From CAWBQO01 sp963790965 (lineage in GTDB: Bacteria > Bacteroidota > Rhodothermia > Rhodothermales > DASSAV01): a stretch of 64,000 bases of DNA. Below, in pieces: positions 25,776 to 34,755 of this stretch. Positions within the stretch are counted from its first letter, which is position 1, and every line of letters begins with the position of its first letter. The notes beneath the pieces are model-generated. The model did not search any database. It was given only the letters and a program-made list of their open reading frames with translations, and was not told the DNA's origin. Location of the stretch: assembly GCA_963790965.1 (NCBI GenBank), contig CAWBQO010000003.1, positions 806,001 through 870,000 on the forward strand. The letters run 5' to 3'. Position numbers and translations under genes: made by a program.

Positions 25776-26309
25776 CTACCGGCCATCTTTCCAGAAGAGG
25801 TTCTGAGACTGCTGCGCAAATCCCATGTACCCGGGATTATAGCCGAACGGACTCATGTAGCCGCCATATGGGCTTTGCCGGAAGGAAAAATTGAACTGCA
25901 GATTCTCCGAAGGGCGGTAGGCGATCTCCGCGTTGCGCAGAAAGATCTGGCCGTTCTTCTGAGGACCTCCCATGAGCTTGCTTGCCGTGTCATTACCGAA
26001 GAGCGAATGCGCAAACGACACGTCCACGCGCGCGGCCAGCTTCTGGTTGAACTGCCACATCAGGCTGTTCGTGTACATGCCCATCGACGAAGAATTGCCG
26101 CCGAACGAACTCATCGACATCTCGTACGAATGGCTCATTTTGAAATGATCCGGGCTGAACAGCTTGTTCAACGAGAACGACGACCCTCCCGCATCATAAA
26201 GCCGGGCTGCCGAGCGTTCGGTGGGCAAGTTAGCCCGTAACTGCGCCTGCGCCGGCGTGGCGACACCCAGCAAGATGACAAGACAAAGAAGCGAGAACAG
26301 CGTTCGCAT
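25776..26309 (-). CDS. Secreted protein of unknown function, beta-rich
   Basis: 177 residues. Clear signal peptide MRTLFSLLCLVILLGVATPAQAQ (first 23). The mature protein is rich in Ser, Met, Gly and aromatic residues (SYEMSMSSFGGNSSSMGMYTNSLMW) and has strand-like patterns (KLAARVDVSFAHSLFG, ENLQFNFSFRQSP), suggesting a small barrel or surface protein. The C-terminal part has repeated Tyr-Gly/Pro-Gly turns (YGGYMSPFGYNPGYMGF). No family recognised. ATG at 26309; divergent from tsaD. Confidence 0.75.
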   Translation of the reverse strand: MRTLFSLLCLVILLGVATPAQAQLRANLPTERSAARLYDAGGSSFSLNKLFSPDHFKMSHSYEMSMSSFGGNSSSMGMYTNSLMWQFNQKLAARVDVSFAHSLFGNDTASKLMGGPQKNGQIFLRNAEIAYRPSENLQFNFSFRQSPYGGYMSPFGYNPGYMGFAQQSQNLFWKDGR

Positions 26310-26503
26310 GAAGCACCTCCAGCGGTAAGGAATCAGGCGGAAAAAAGGAGCGAGTGTGCGTTATGCACCTGTAGATTAATAACCAAGCCTCCGCACAAAG
26401 GTTCTCCAACTTTCCTTTCCGGTGCTCAGTCTTTCCGGCCCTTCGCCCGGAACTCAGCAACGGCAGGGTTCTTCAATCCGCTCTGGCTTACGAACCCTTT
26501 CCC

Positions 26504-27517
26504 ATGCCCGCTCCATCCATCCTGCTCGCCATCGAAAGCTCCTGCGACGACACGGCCGCAGCCGTTTTCGAGGGACGAATGTTGCTTGCCAGTGTCGTCT
26601 CCTCGCAAGAAGTGCACGCCGCTTACGGCGGCGTCGTTCCTGAACTGGCTTCACGGGATCATCAGCGGCTGATCGTGCCCGTCGTTGAGCGCGCGCTGGA
26701 TGAAGCGAAACGGTCCGCGCAAGACGTCTCTGCCGTGGGCGTCACCTACGGACCAGGCCTGGCCGGTTCACTGCTCGTCGGCTTGAGCTTTGCAAAAGCG
26801 TTCGCGTTGGGGCGCGGCATTCCGCTCATCGGCGTGAATCATCTGGAGGGGCACATCTACTCCGTCTTCATCGAACCACCTGCGCCGGCTTTTCCGTTTC
26901 TCTCGCTCGTGGTCTCGGGCGGACACACGCAGCTCATGGTGATCGAAGACGGCTTCAAGCACACGCTCCTCGGCCGCACCCGGGATGATGCCGCCGGAGA
27001 GGCATTCGACAAGGTGGGAAAACTGCTCGGCCTTGGCTATCCCGGCGGGCCGGAGATCGACCGCCTGGCAACCACGGGAGATCGATCGTTTCAGGCTTTC
27101 CCTCGGTCTCGCCCCGGCCGCTATGATTTTTCTTTCAGCGGCATCAAGACGGCGGTGCTCTACTACCTCAACCGGTTCAGCGCGGAGGAACGCGAAGCGT
27201 TGCTACGAGACCACTCCGCCGATCTCTGCGCTTCCTTTCAGCAGGCCATCGTCGACGTGCTGGCATCCGCCGTCGCCGAAGCCGTTCACGAGACCGGCAT
27301 CCGGCAAGTCGCGGTTTCCGGCGGCGTGTCGGCCAACAGCGGACTCCGAGCGGCGCTCGAAGAACGCGCGGCCACAGACGGTTTCTCTGTTTTTATTCCC
27401 CCGTTGCGCTTCTGCATGGACAACGCCGCCATGATCGGAGTCGCCGCCCAAATGAAGTTCGAGGCCGGGCTTACCAGCGCGCTCACGCTTACGGCCGAGC
27501 CGTCGTTGCGCTTGTAA
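26504..27517 (+). CDS. tsaD: tRNA N6-threonylcarbamoyladenosine transferase TsaD
   Basis: 337 residues, standard length. TsaD transfers the threonylcarbamoyl group to A37 of ANN-decoding tRNAs with TsaB and TsaE. Marks: LAIESSCDDTAAAVF at the N-terminus, the metal-binding NHLEGH (H113, H117), VSGGHTQLMV, TRDDAAGEAFDKVGKLLGLGYPGGPEID, and the C-terminal VSGGVSANSGLR and MDNAAMIGVAA. Divergent from the secreted protein gene; chorismate mutase follows 54 bp later. No tsaB or tsaE in the window. Confidence 0.97.
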   Translation: MPAPSILLAIESSCDDTAAAVFEGRMLLASVVSSQEVHAAYGGVVPELASRDHQRLIVPVVERALDEAKRSAQDVSAVGVTYGPGLAGSLLVGLSFAKAFALGRGIPLIGVNHLEGHIYSVFIEPPAPAFPFLSLVVSGGHTQLMVIEDGFKHTLLGRTRDDAAGEAFDKVGKLLGLGYPGGPEIDRLATTGDRSFQAFPRSRPGRYDFSFSGIKTAVLYYLNRFSAEEREALLRDHSADLCASFQQAIVDVLASAVAEAVHETGIRQVAVSGGVSANSGLRAALEERAATDGFSVFIPPLRFCMDNAAMIGVAAQMKFEAGLTSALTLTAEPSLRL

Positions 27518-27571
27518 TCCGCTCTTGTCGAGCAGCGTCAGCGGCTGAAGCGTATCTTGACGGCTGCTCTC

Positions 27572-27979
27572 ATGCCATCAGCCGCCATCATGCCTGATTC
27601 CACCACAGACCTGCTTTCAGATCTACTGGGCGACCCGGTGCCTTCGCCGGAAGAACCTGCGTCCGCGGAAAGCATAGCGCCGTGGCGCGACCGCATCGAC
27701 GCGCTCGACCGCGTGATCCTGCGGTTACTGAACGAACGCGCCGTTTGCGCCGCTGCAATCGGAGGCATCAAGAAAGCGCTCGCCCTGCCCGTGTACGTCC
27801 CCACTCGGGAACAGGAGGTCTTGCGCAATGCCCTCGACTCGAACGGCGGCCCGCTGTCCGACGAAGCCGTCCGTCGCCTATTTGAACGCATCATCGACGA
27901 GACGCGCTCCCTCGAACGCCATCTCGTACAGGAAGAAAAGGACCGCCGAGAAGAGTCGCGGGGCGATGGAACGGTTTGA
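27572..27979 (+). CDS. Chorismate mutase, AroQ type
   Basis: About 135 residues. The C-terminal 90 residues form the all-helical AroQ fold: WRDRIDALDRVILRLLNERAVCAAAIGGIKKALALPVYVPTREQEVL, with Arg, Lys and Glu at the expected active-site positions. It converts chorismate to prephenate for Phe/Tyr synthesis. The N-terminal 40 residues are acidic and Pro/Ser-rich with no fold. Start is uncertain: TTG 27557, ATG 27572 or ATG 27590; the domain is unaffected. Confidence 0.88.
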   Translation: MPSAAIMPDSTTDLLSDLLGDPVPSPEEPASAESIAPWRDRIDALDRVILRLLNERAVCAAAIGGIKKALALPVYVPTREQEVLRNALDSNGGPLSDEAVRRLFERIIDETRSLERHLVQEEKDRREESRGDGTV

Positions 27980-28058
27980 TCCGCCTGCCTTTGTCTTACA
28001 ACGCTTTCTGCAGCCGGCACGAACGATCCCTCTGTAAATTGTTAAGTTCGCACGACGT

Positions 28059-29102
28059 ATGAAGAAGTGGGTGATTGGACTTGGAATTCTGGTGCTGCTT
28101 GCCGCCATCGCAGTGGCAATCGGGTACCGGATCGTATTTGGAAGCAACACCAATGCCTATGACGGCGAGCGGAGCGTGCTCGTGCCTCGAGGTGCGTCGT
28201 TCGTGCAGGTCACAGACTCGCTGGTTGCGAGAGGCATCCTCGACTCTCGTGGCTCCTTTGAACTGGTGGGTAAGCTGACCGGCTGGGCGGATCAGGTGAA
28301 GGCCGGGCATTACGCCTTCGAGAGCGGCGCGTCGAACTACGACCTTCTGGAACGCATCCGAAAAGGATTGCAGTCTCCCGTGCAGGTGACAATTCCGCCG
28401 GGAACCCGGCCCGCCGTGATCGCAGCCGTGGCCGGGCGGGACATGGAGTTTGGTGCCGATGCGTTCCGTGAAACCCTCGCCGACACGGCTCTTGCGCAAG
28501 AACTCGGCACGGACGTGCGCCACCTTTTCGGCTATATGTTGCCCGAGACGTACTTCTTCTACTGGCTCGAGCAACCGCAGACCGTCGTGCGCCGCGTCAA
28601 AGAGCAGTTTGACCAGTACTACGATAAGGATCTTCGGGAAGGCGCGGAGGCCCAAGGACTCTCAAAGGACGACGTGCTTACCCTCGCCTCGATCGTGGAG
28701 TGGGAAACGGCTCTTGAATCTGAAAAGCCGCGGGTGGCGGGCGTCTACCTCAACCGCATCCAGCGCGGCTGGCCGTTGCAGGCGGACCCAACCGTCCAGT
28801 TCGCGGTCATGGAACACGAGGGCCAGAAACGCCGCTTGCTCAATGCTGACTACGCCATCGATCACCCGTACAATACGTACAGTTTCAGAGGTCTGCCGCC
28901 CGGACCCGTCACTAATCCCTCGCCTTCGTCCCTCCACGCCGTGGCCTTCCCGGAGAAGCACGATTTCATGTACTTCGTCGCGAAGGGAGACGGCAGCCAT
29001 ACGTTCAGCCGCACCCTGCAGGAGCATAACCGGGCGGCGGCGGAATACCACCGGATGATGATTGACCGCCGCAGAGCGCAGGCAGCGGATACGACGCAAT
29101 GA
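28059..29102 (+). CDS. mltG: Endolytic murein transglycosylase MltG
   Basis: 347 residues. An N-terminal membrane helix (WVIGLGILVLLAAIAVAIGY) anchors it in the inner membrane. A LysM-like part follows (SVLVPRGASFVQVTDSLVARGIL), then the YceG catalytic domain. Catalytic Glu is E214 in ASIVEWET, and YLNRIQRGWPLQADPTVQFA, YNTYSFRGLPPGPVTNPS and FVAKGDGSHTFSRTLQEHN are all family motifs. It cuts nascent glycan strands and sets their length. ATG at 28059, followed by a strong bidirectional terminator. Confidence 0.95.
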   Translation: MKKWVIGLGILVLLAAIAVAIGYRIVFGSNTNAYDGERSVLVPRGASFVQVTDSLVARGILDSRGSFELVGKLTGWADQVKAGHYAFESGASNYDLLERIRKGLQSPVQVTIPPGTRPAVIAAVAGRDMEFGADAFRETLADTALAQELGTDVRHLFGYMLPETYFFYWLEQPQTVVRRVKEQFDQYYDKDLREGAEAQGLSKDDVLTLASIVEWETALESEKPRVAGVYLNRIQRGWPLQADPTVQFAVMEHEGQKRRLLNADYAIDHPYNTYSFRGLPPGPVTNPSPSSLHAVAFPEKHDFMYFVAKGDGSHTFSRTLQEHNRAAAEYHRMMIDRRRAQAADTTQ

Positions 29103-29124
29103 TCCGCCGTTAGCCGAACAACGA

Positions 29125-29161
29125 AAAGGTGCCCGTCGGACTCGCTCCAACGGGCACCTTT
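29125..29161. terminator. Bidirectional intrinsic terminator between mltG and the FadL-type gene
   Basis: AAAGGTGCCCGT at 29125-29136 pairs perfectly with ACGGGCACCTTT at 29150-29161 (12 bp, 13-base loop). The A/T ends work in both directions, serving the convergent genes ending at 29102 and 29189. Confidence 0.92.
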
Positions 29162-29188
29162 CTACTTCTGACCGAATCCTGGCGGCTT

Positions 29189-30757
29189 TTAGAAGAACAC
29201 CTTCACGCCAACCGCAAACCGGTTGCGGGTGATCTCCTCCTGGATGACCGGCGTATTGCCGAGCGCCGGATCGAGGTTCGAGTACGGGTAATACTCATCT
29301 TCGAACTGCTCCTGCATCCAGCCGAAGTCGATCTGAAACTGCTCCTGCACCCGGTAGCCAAAGCCAGCCGACAGAAATGTTTTGGACCGGTCCACAAAGT
29401 CGGTGTTCTCATGCGGATCGGGCTGGTAGGCAAAACCGGCACGCAGGAACAAGTCGCCCACGCGGTACTCTCCGCCGACTTTCGTGTTGATGACCGAGTT
29501 GAGATCCTGCCGGATGCCGAAGTTGACATCGTCGTAGAAAGAGGCATCCCCGGAGGCGTCAAACTCCATCTGCGACCAGTCGATAAACTCCGCATCCACG
29601 GCCAGCATCAGATTGGCAACGTTGAAGTTGGCTCCGGCACCAAACTTCCACGGCGTCCGAAGATTGTACTCGTTCGAGAACCGACCCGCGTCCTCGTCCG
29701 CCTGGGAGCCATAGCTGTAATTGTCTCCGTTGTCGAAGTACGTCTCCAGCGTCGTGCGGAAGTCCTCCGTAACCTTGTAGAACGTCGGTGACTCGACCGT
29801 AAGCCCTACATGGAGGCCGGGCACGACCTGCGACGTGACGCCGGCGCGAACATTCAATCCGGTGATGTCACTCTCCAGCGATTCGCCGAGTCGCAAATAG
29901 TCGAAGTCGGTGGACCCTGCCGACCCGTTATTATCGTTGCGGTCGTCCTCCTCTTCAAAGACGCGGTCGAAATTGTACGAGCCGAATAGCGCGTTCACAG
30001 ACAGGCCGAACATAACGTTCTCAGCCGCCTCCGCCGCACCGCCAAAGCTGAGCGACTTCGTGGACCCGGTCTCCGTCAGGCGGCCGTTCTGCAAAATGTC
30101 GCCGCGCGACACGGCCGGGTAAAACGGGACGCTCTGCCCCGCCTCGTAGAGCGCCGGATCAAAGTCAATAGCGTAGGTCTGAAACGCGATGTACGAGAGA
30201 TCGCGATAGATGACGGGATTGTAGGAACCGTCGTCGTTCAGGTTGATGTCGAACTCGCCCGCGACCGGCATGAAGAAGTCCGTGATCGAGTTATTGGCAT
30301 TACGCCCTTCGAACATCAGCTCGCGCTCGTAGGTGTTCACCTGGTTGTAGGCGGCCGCGGCCACGAGCGATCCACGCCTCGTGGGGGCTTTGTAGACGTA
30401 ATGCAGGTTGAACAACCCCGTGTTCGGCATATCATTCTCGATTGTCTCGCCCTGTCCTGCCGCCGTGTAGACGGCATTGTCCGTGGCGTTGAGCGTCGAG
30501 AGCGCGCCGCCCGCGACGGACTTGTCGAAGTAAGCCAGTCCGGCGGGATTGAACAGGAGCGCCGCCTGATCGGCAATGCCGCCAATGCCTCCGGCACCGG
30601 CCATGCCGAGCATCCGAGCGCCCACCGCGGGCGAATGGTTCGACAGGAGGAGCGCATCGTCAGCGGACTGCGCTCGCGCGCTCATGGGCAAAGACACCAG
30701 CGCGGCCAGGAGCAGCGCGAGAAACGTACGATTGGCTTTCACGAGGCTATAATTCAT
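29189..30757 (-). CDS. FadL/OmpP1/TodX-family outer-membrane transporter
   Basis: About 522 residues. Signal peptide TFLALLLAALVSLPMSARAQ near residues 11-30. The mature start has the family layout: ARMLGMAGAGGIGGIADQAALLFNPAGLAYF, i.e. the conserved G-x-A-x(n)-N-P-A-G-L-A hatch region. Barrel strands continue to the end VGVKVFF with final Phe. The family carries hydrophobic compounds such as fatty acids; substrate unknown here. I chose ATG 30757 (MNYSLVK) rather than the upstream 30784 because the signal peptide then has a normal length. Related to PorV-type proteins of Bacteroidota. Confidence 0.85.
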   Translation of the reverse strand: MNYSLVKANRTFLALLLAALVSLPMSARAQSADDALLLSNHSPAVGARMLGMAGAGGIGGIADQAALLFNPAGLAYFDKSVAGGALSTLNATDNAVYTAAGQGETIENDMPNTGLFNLHYVYKAPTRRGSLVAAAAYNQVNTYERELMFEGRNANNSITDFFMPVAGEFDINLNDDGSYNPVIYRDLSYIAFQTYAIDFDPALYEAGQSVPFYPAVSRGDILQNGRLTETGSTKSLSFGGAAEAAENVMFGLSVNALFGSYNFDRVFEEEDDRNDNNGSAGSTDFDYLRLGESLESDITGLNVRAGVTSQVVPGLHVGLTVESPTFYKVTEDFRTTLETYFDNGDNYSYGSQADEDAGRFSNEYNLRTPWKFGAGANFNVANLMLAVDAEFIDWSQMEFDASGDASFYDDVNFGIRQDLNSVINTKVGGEYRVGDLFLRAGFAYQPDPHENTDFVDRSKTFLSAGFGYRVQEQFQIDFGWMQEQFEDEYYPYSNLDPALGNTPVIQEEITRNRFAVGVKVFF

Positions 30758-30848
30758 ACAAGTACAGGTATTTCTGAGACACACCGCCCACTGCGGGCGG
30801 GAAGCTACGGCCGGCAGGGAGCGGGCGCGTCGCTGGAGGGCATAGGAA

Positions 30849-30873
30849 AGGCCCGCACGTTTGGCACGGGCCT
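30849..30873 (-). terminator. Terminator after the Ser/Gly-rich lipoprotein gene
   Basis: On the minus strand AGGCCCG / CGGGCCT (7-bp stem, 11-base loop) ends in TTTCC. It lies 40 bp past the stop at 30913. Confidence 0.65.
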
Positions 30874-30912
30874 CTCCCGAATGCTCAGCAAGAGCACATC
30901 TTCAACATCCGT

Positions 30913-32127
30913 TTAGTTACGGCTTCCACGGCTACTGCCCCGTGATGAGGACGAGCGTCCGCTCGATGAGCTGCTGGAGCGCGTGCTCCCGCTCGATCCG
31001 CTTGAGCCTGAAGACGACCGACCAACGCTGCTACCGCTGCTGCGCGGAGCCGGTGCGGACGATCTCGGCGGCGATGACGAGCGGACTCCGGAAGACGAAC
31101 TCCGCGCCGGACGGCTCGAACTGCCACTGCTTCGGACGGACGAACCGGTCGAGCTGCTATTACCGCTTGGTGCCGGGGAAACCGTGCCGCCGGATGACCG
31201 GCCACTCGATGTGCGGCCGCTGGACCCCTCCGACCGCGAAGTGCCGTAAGTGCCGGCGCGCGTCGGCGGGGTGGCCGAAGAGCTACCTGAGCCGGACGGT
31301 GCCGTGCCATAGCGCCCGGACGAGCGGGTCGTGCCGCGTGAAGGAGCGGTCCGCGTGGTGCGGCTCGGCGGTGAAGAAGTGCGGCCAACGGTGCCCCGCG
31401 TGGAAGCGCCGTTCGAGCGGCCGTCGGTGCGGTACGTTCCGCGCTCCGTCGAACCCGCGCGGCCGGTTGTAGCGCCCGACGAGGACGTTCCTACACCGCG
31501 CCCGATAGCGCCGCGACCAGAGTAGCCCGGATTATAAACCGTACCGCGGTTGCCGTCTACCCCGCCGCTCATCCGAGGCGTTCCGCGAAGGGGCGCCCTG
31601 GAGCCGGCGAGCGACGCGCCTCGCGGAGAGTATTCGCGCGGACGGATCGTGCCGGGATAGTCATAGCGCCAGCCGCCGTAGTGCGGGTAATAGGCGTAGG
31701 CCGGATAGTACCTGTTCCACGGGCTGTAGCCATAGAAGCCGGAGTATCCGTAATAATCGTAAGGATTGTAAAACCACGGATCGTAGTACCATGACGAGAA
31801 CCCGCGATACGGGCTATACATATAGGGCGACCAGCCAAAGCCGAGGCTCAAAGAGAAGCGGCTAAAGTAGTCTCTGTAGCGCGTCGGCCGGCGGTACGAA
31901 TCGTCCTCGTAGTAGCAGCGGTCCCCGTACTCATCGTAGCATTCGTCATCGTAGGTGTAGTCGCGGTCGTCCCGCCGATCGTAGCGATCTCCGCGGTCGT
32001 ACGTGTAAACCCGCTCCATCGGAGCCAGTTGGGTATAGCAACCGGAGAAGGCAACCGCCAGGAATCCGATTACCGGCAAAAGGAGGAAGCGCCTCCAGCG
32101 TGTATTTTGTTCAGGATTGTGGCCCAT
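30913..32127 (-). CDS. Lipoprotein with Tyr-rich centre and Ser/Gly/Arg low-complexity tail
   Basis: About 404 residues from ATG 32127 (MGHNPEQN). A basic stretch and hydrophobic FLLLPVIGFLAVAFSGC give a lipobox FSGC near residue 28. Next is an Asp/Arg/Tyr-rich region, then a Tyr/Pro/Trp-rich region (residues about 80-150: WYYDPWFYNPYDYYGY), then about 230 residues made of Ser, Gly, Arg and Thr with recurring SSGR/SSPP units. Likely outer-membrane attached and surface-exposed; no enzymatic domain. The upstream frame to 32331 lacks coding character and is not included. Function unknown. Confidence 0.75.
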   Translation of the reverse strand: MGHNPEQNTRWRRFLLLPVIGFLAVAFSGCYTQLAPMERVYTYDRGDRYDRRDDRDYTYDDECYDEYGDRCYYEDDSYRRPTRYRDYFSRFSLSLGFGWSPYMYSPYRGFSSWYYDPWFYNPYDYYGYSGFYGYSPWNRYYPAYAYYPHYGGWRYDYPGTIRPREYSPRGASLAGSRAPLRGTPRMSGGVDGNRGTVYNPGYSGRGAIGRGVGTSSSGATTGRAGSTERGTYRTDGRSNGASTRGTVGRTSSPPSRTTRTAPSRGTTRSSGRYGTAPSGSGSSSATPPTRAGTYGTSRSEGSSGRTSSGRSSGGTVSPAPSGNSSSTGSSVRSSGSSSRPARSSSSGVRSSSPPRSSAPAPRSSGSSVGRSSSGSSGSSGSTRSSSSSSGRSSSSRGSSRGSRN

Positions 32128-32477
32128 GGCAGCAAGCTTGTTTTGGTTGCAGAAGCCGAACTTCGGGTGCCACTTCTCGCGGCTTCTATTAGTACGGTGC
32201 ATCGCCGTTAAAGTTACCGAACATCCGTTCCTGCCGTGCAGCGTAACCTTTTGCGAACGAGCGCCGCAGAGGGTATATTCCGGCCTCTGTTTTCGCCGCG
32301 TGCAGGTAACAGATGAACGCCCTACATACAAGCCGCACGCTCGTGCGCCGAGGTAACACCGGCAGGCACCCGTTGCATCCGCAAAAATGGCTCCGAATTC
32401 CTCCTGCGCCCGCCAACCTCGCTTTTCAGCCTACTGACAGGCATTTAAGTACTGATTTAGACCCACAACCGTATACA
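32128..32477. promoter_or_regulatory. Divergent lipoprotein/proS intergenic region
   Basis: 350 bp between outward-facing genes. I see no gene, no clear repeats and no terminator. A promoter for each gene must lie here, but I could not recognise reliable -35/-10 (or TAnnTTTG) boxes. Confidence 0.3.
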
Positions 32478-33950
32478 ATGGCCGACGTTATCACCCCCCG
32501 CTCAGACGACTACTCGCAGTGGTACGTCGATGTCGTGAGGAATGCAAAGCTCGCCGACTACTCCCCCGTTCGCGGGTGCATGGTCATTCGGCCCAATGGC
32601 TTTGCGCTCTGGGAGAATATGCGCGACGCGCTCGACCGGATGTTCAAGGAAACGGGACACGAGAACGCCTACTTTCCCTTGTTCATTCCGCAATCCTTTC
32701 TCGCGCGGGAAGCGGAGCACGTCGAAGGTTTTGCGAAGGAGTGCGCCGTCGTTACGCACTCGCGCCTGAAGATCGACGAGGAGGGCAAGCTCGTCCCGGA
32801 CCCCGACTCAAAGCTCGAGGAGAACCTCATCGTTCGCCCCACGAGCGAGACGATCATCTGGGACACCTATCGCGGCTGGATTCAGTCCTGGCGCGATCTG
32901 CCGATTCTCATCAACCAGTGGGCGAATGTCGTTCGGTGGGAAATGCGTACGCGCCTTTTCCTTCGCACGATGGAGTTCCTCTGGCAGGAAGGCCACACGG
33001 CGCACGAGACGGAGGAGGAAGCCGTCGAAGAGACGCTCAAAATGCTCGAAGTCTATGCGACGTTCGCCGAGGAGTTCATGGCAATGCCTGTTCTGCGAGG
33101 CATCAAGTCCCCCGCCGAACGGTTTGCGGGCGCGGTGGAAACGTACTGCATCGAAGCCCTGATGCAGGATGGCAAGGCCCTGCAGGCGGGAACGAGCCAC
33201 TTCCTCGGCCAGAACTTCGCGAAAGCGTTCAATTGCCAGTTCCAGAGCCGCAACAACGAACTCGAATACGTCTGGGCCACGTCCTGGGGCCTTTCTACCC
33301 GCATGGTCGGCGCGCTGATCATGACGCACTCGGACGACCAGGGGCTCGTCATGCCGCCGAAACTCGCGCCGACGCAGGTCGTCATCATCCCCATCTGGCG
33401 AAAGGAGGACGAAAAGGTGCTTGTCCTCGCAACGGCGCAGAAGATCGAGCGCGAGCTTCGCGAGGCCGGCGTGCGCGTGAAGCTCGACGCGCGCGAGTCG
33501 CAGCGGCCCGGCTGGAAGTTTAACGAATACGAGGTCCAGGGCGTCCCCCTTCGCCTCGCCGTTGGTCCTCGCGACGTGCAGAACGATCAGGTAGAACTGG
33601 CCCGCCGCGACACGCGCAGCAAGGAGACCGTAAAACGCGCAGGTCTGACGGAGCATATCATCGGGCTGCTCGAAACGATTCAGCAGGACCTCTTTTCGCG
33701 CGCGCTCACCTTCCGCGCCGAAAACACGCACCTCGTGGACACTTATGAAGAGTTCAAGAGCGTGCTCGACGAAAAAGGCGGCTTCCTGCTGGCTCACTGG
33801 GACGGCACGGCGGAGACGGAGGCGCGCATCAAGGAGGAGACGAAAGCCACCATACGTTGCATTCCGCTTGAACAAGAAAAAGAGCCTGGCCGCGACATGA
33901 TCACCGGCGAGCCGTCGGAAGGCCGGGTCGTCTTCGCGCGTGCCTACTGA
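32478..33950 (+). CDS. proS: Prolyl-tRNA synthetase, short archaeal/eukaryal-type
   Basis: 490 residues from ATG 32478 (MADVITPRS); the frame stays open upstream but that part is non-coding. Class II aaRS: RGCMVIRPNGFALWENM, motif 2 VIRPTSETIIWDTYRGWIQSWRDLPILINQW followed by RWEMRTRLFLRTMEFLWQEGHTAH, and motif 3 in WGLSTRMVGALIMTHSDDQGLVMPPKLAP. The bacterial insertion (editing) domain is missing, and the C-terminal zinc-like domain ends with a Tyr, as in type 3 ProRS. It charges tRNA-Pro. The downstream gene overlaps its end by 11 bp. Confidence 0.96.
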   Translation: MADVITPRSDDYSQWYVDVVRNAKLADYSPVRGCMVIRPNGFALWENMRDALDRMFKETGHENAYFPLFIPQSFLAREAEHVEGFAKECAVVTHSRLKIDEEGKLVPDPDSKLEENLIVRPTSETIIWDTYRGWIQSWRDLPILINQWANVVRWEMRTRLFLRTMEFLWQEGHTAHETEEEAVEETLKMLEVYATFAEEFMAMPVLRGIKSPAERFAGAVETYCIEALMQDGKALQAGTSHFLGQNFAKAFNCQFQSRNNELEYVWATSWGLSTRMVGALIMTHSDDQGLVMPPKLAPTQVVIIPIWRKEDEKVLVLATAQKIERELREAGVRVKLDARESQRPGWKFNEYEVQGVPLRLAVGPRDVQNDQVELARRDTRSKETVKRAGLTEHIIGLLETIQQDLFSRALTFRAENTHLVDTYEEFKSVLDEKGGFLLAHWDGTAETEARIKEETKATIRCIPLEQEKEPGRDMITGEPSEGRVVFARAY

Positions 33951-34611
33951 ACTTGACGTCGGGCGCATCGGTAGAGGGCGCGGAGCGGACTACCGGCTTG
34001 CCCGGGTCGTCGCGTACTTGTTCAATCCGCTCATCTTCCCGCCGGTGCTGCTCGCCTATGCAAGCGCGGCTACGAGGGGCAGCTGGAAGGGTGCCGGGCT
34101 GTACGGCGGTTTGTTCTTTTTCCTGCTTCCGGTTCTGTTCGCACTTGTTCTCGTGGCGAAGGGTCGCCTGCCGTCCATCGAGATGCAGGCGCGAGGGAGC
34201 CGCGCGCTGCCGATGCTGTTTACCGCCGCCTGCGCCGCCGCTGCTGCGGCGCTGGTGCGCCCGGTGCTCCCGGCAGAAGGTGCGCTCCTCGGCGCGATCT
34301 GCGCGACCTACGCCGTCGGACTTCTTCTGGCACGCCGTGTCAACAAGCGGACGAAAGTGTCGCTCCACCTCCTGTCCGCCTCCGGATTTGCTTCGATGAG
34401 CACTTTCGTCGCGCTCGACCTCGGCGTGGCGGGGCGAGATTGGACGGGTTTTCTGGCGGGCATCGCTGCTTTTGCGATGCTCCCGCTGCTCGGGTGGGCG
34501 CGGCTTCGGACGGGCGCGCACACGCCCGGTGAAGTGTTGCTGGGCATCCTCTCCGGACTCCTATTTCCCCCCGCAATGCTGTATATTCTGCAAAGCGCAG
34601 GGTTGTTCTGA
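33940..34611 (+). CDS. PAP2-like membrane protein
   Basis: 223 residues, starting at GTG 33940 inside the end of proS, hence translationally coupled. About six hydrophobic helices. The segment KVSLHLLSASGFASM and the later GWARLRTGAHTPGEVLLGI match the PAP2 phosphatase active region (the second motif has the usual R/H-T-P-G-E form), while the first PAP2 motif is weak. Possibly a lipid phosphatase such as undecaprenyl pyrophosphate recycling, possibly inactive. Confidence in the family is moderate. Confidence 0.6.
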   Translation: MPTELDVGRIGRGRGADYRLARVVAYLFNPLIFPPVLLAYASAATRGSWKGAGLYGGLFFFLLPVLFALVLVAKGRLPSIEMQARGSRALPMLFTAACAAAAAALVRPVLPAEGALLGAICATYAVGLLLARRVNKRTKVSLHLLSASGFASMSTFVALDLGVAGRDWTGFLAGIAAFAMLPLLGWARLRTGAHTPGEVLLGILSGLLFPPAMLYILQSAGLF

Positions 34612-34755
34612 GCGACGGCAAACCGCCGTCCCTACGGAACGAAGAACAACATGCAGGCGTTGGCCTGCAGCCACTCATCTTCACGAGGCACAGTAGCTTA
34701 TCGGCCGTCGATACGATTCGTTTTATTGTTGTACGTAACGTATCCCTTGTGCGCT

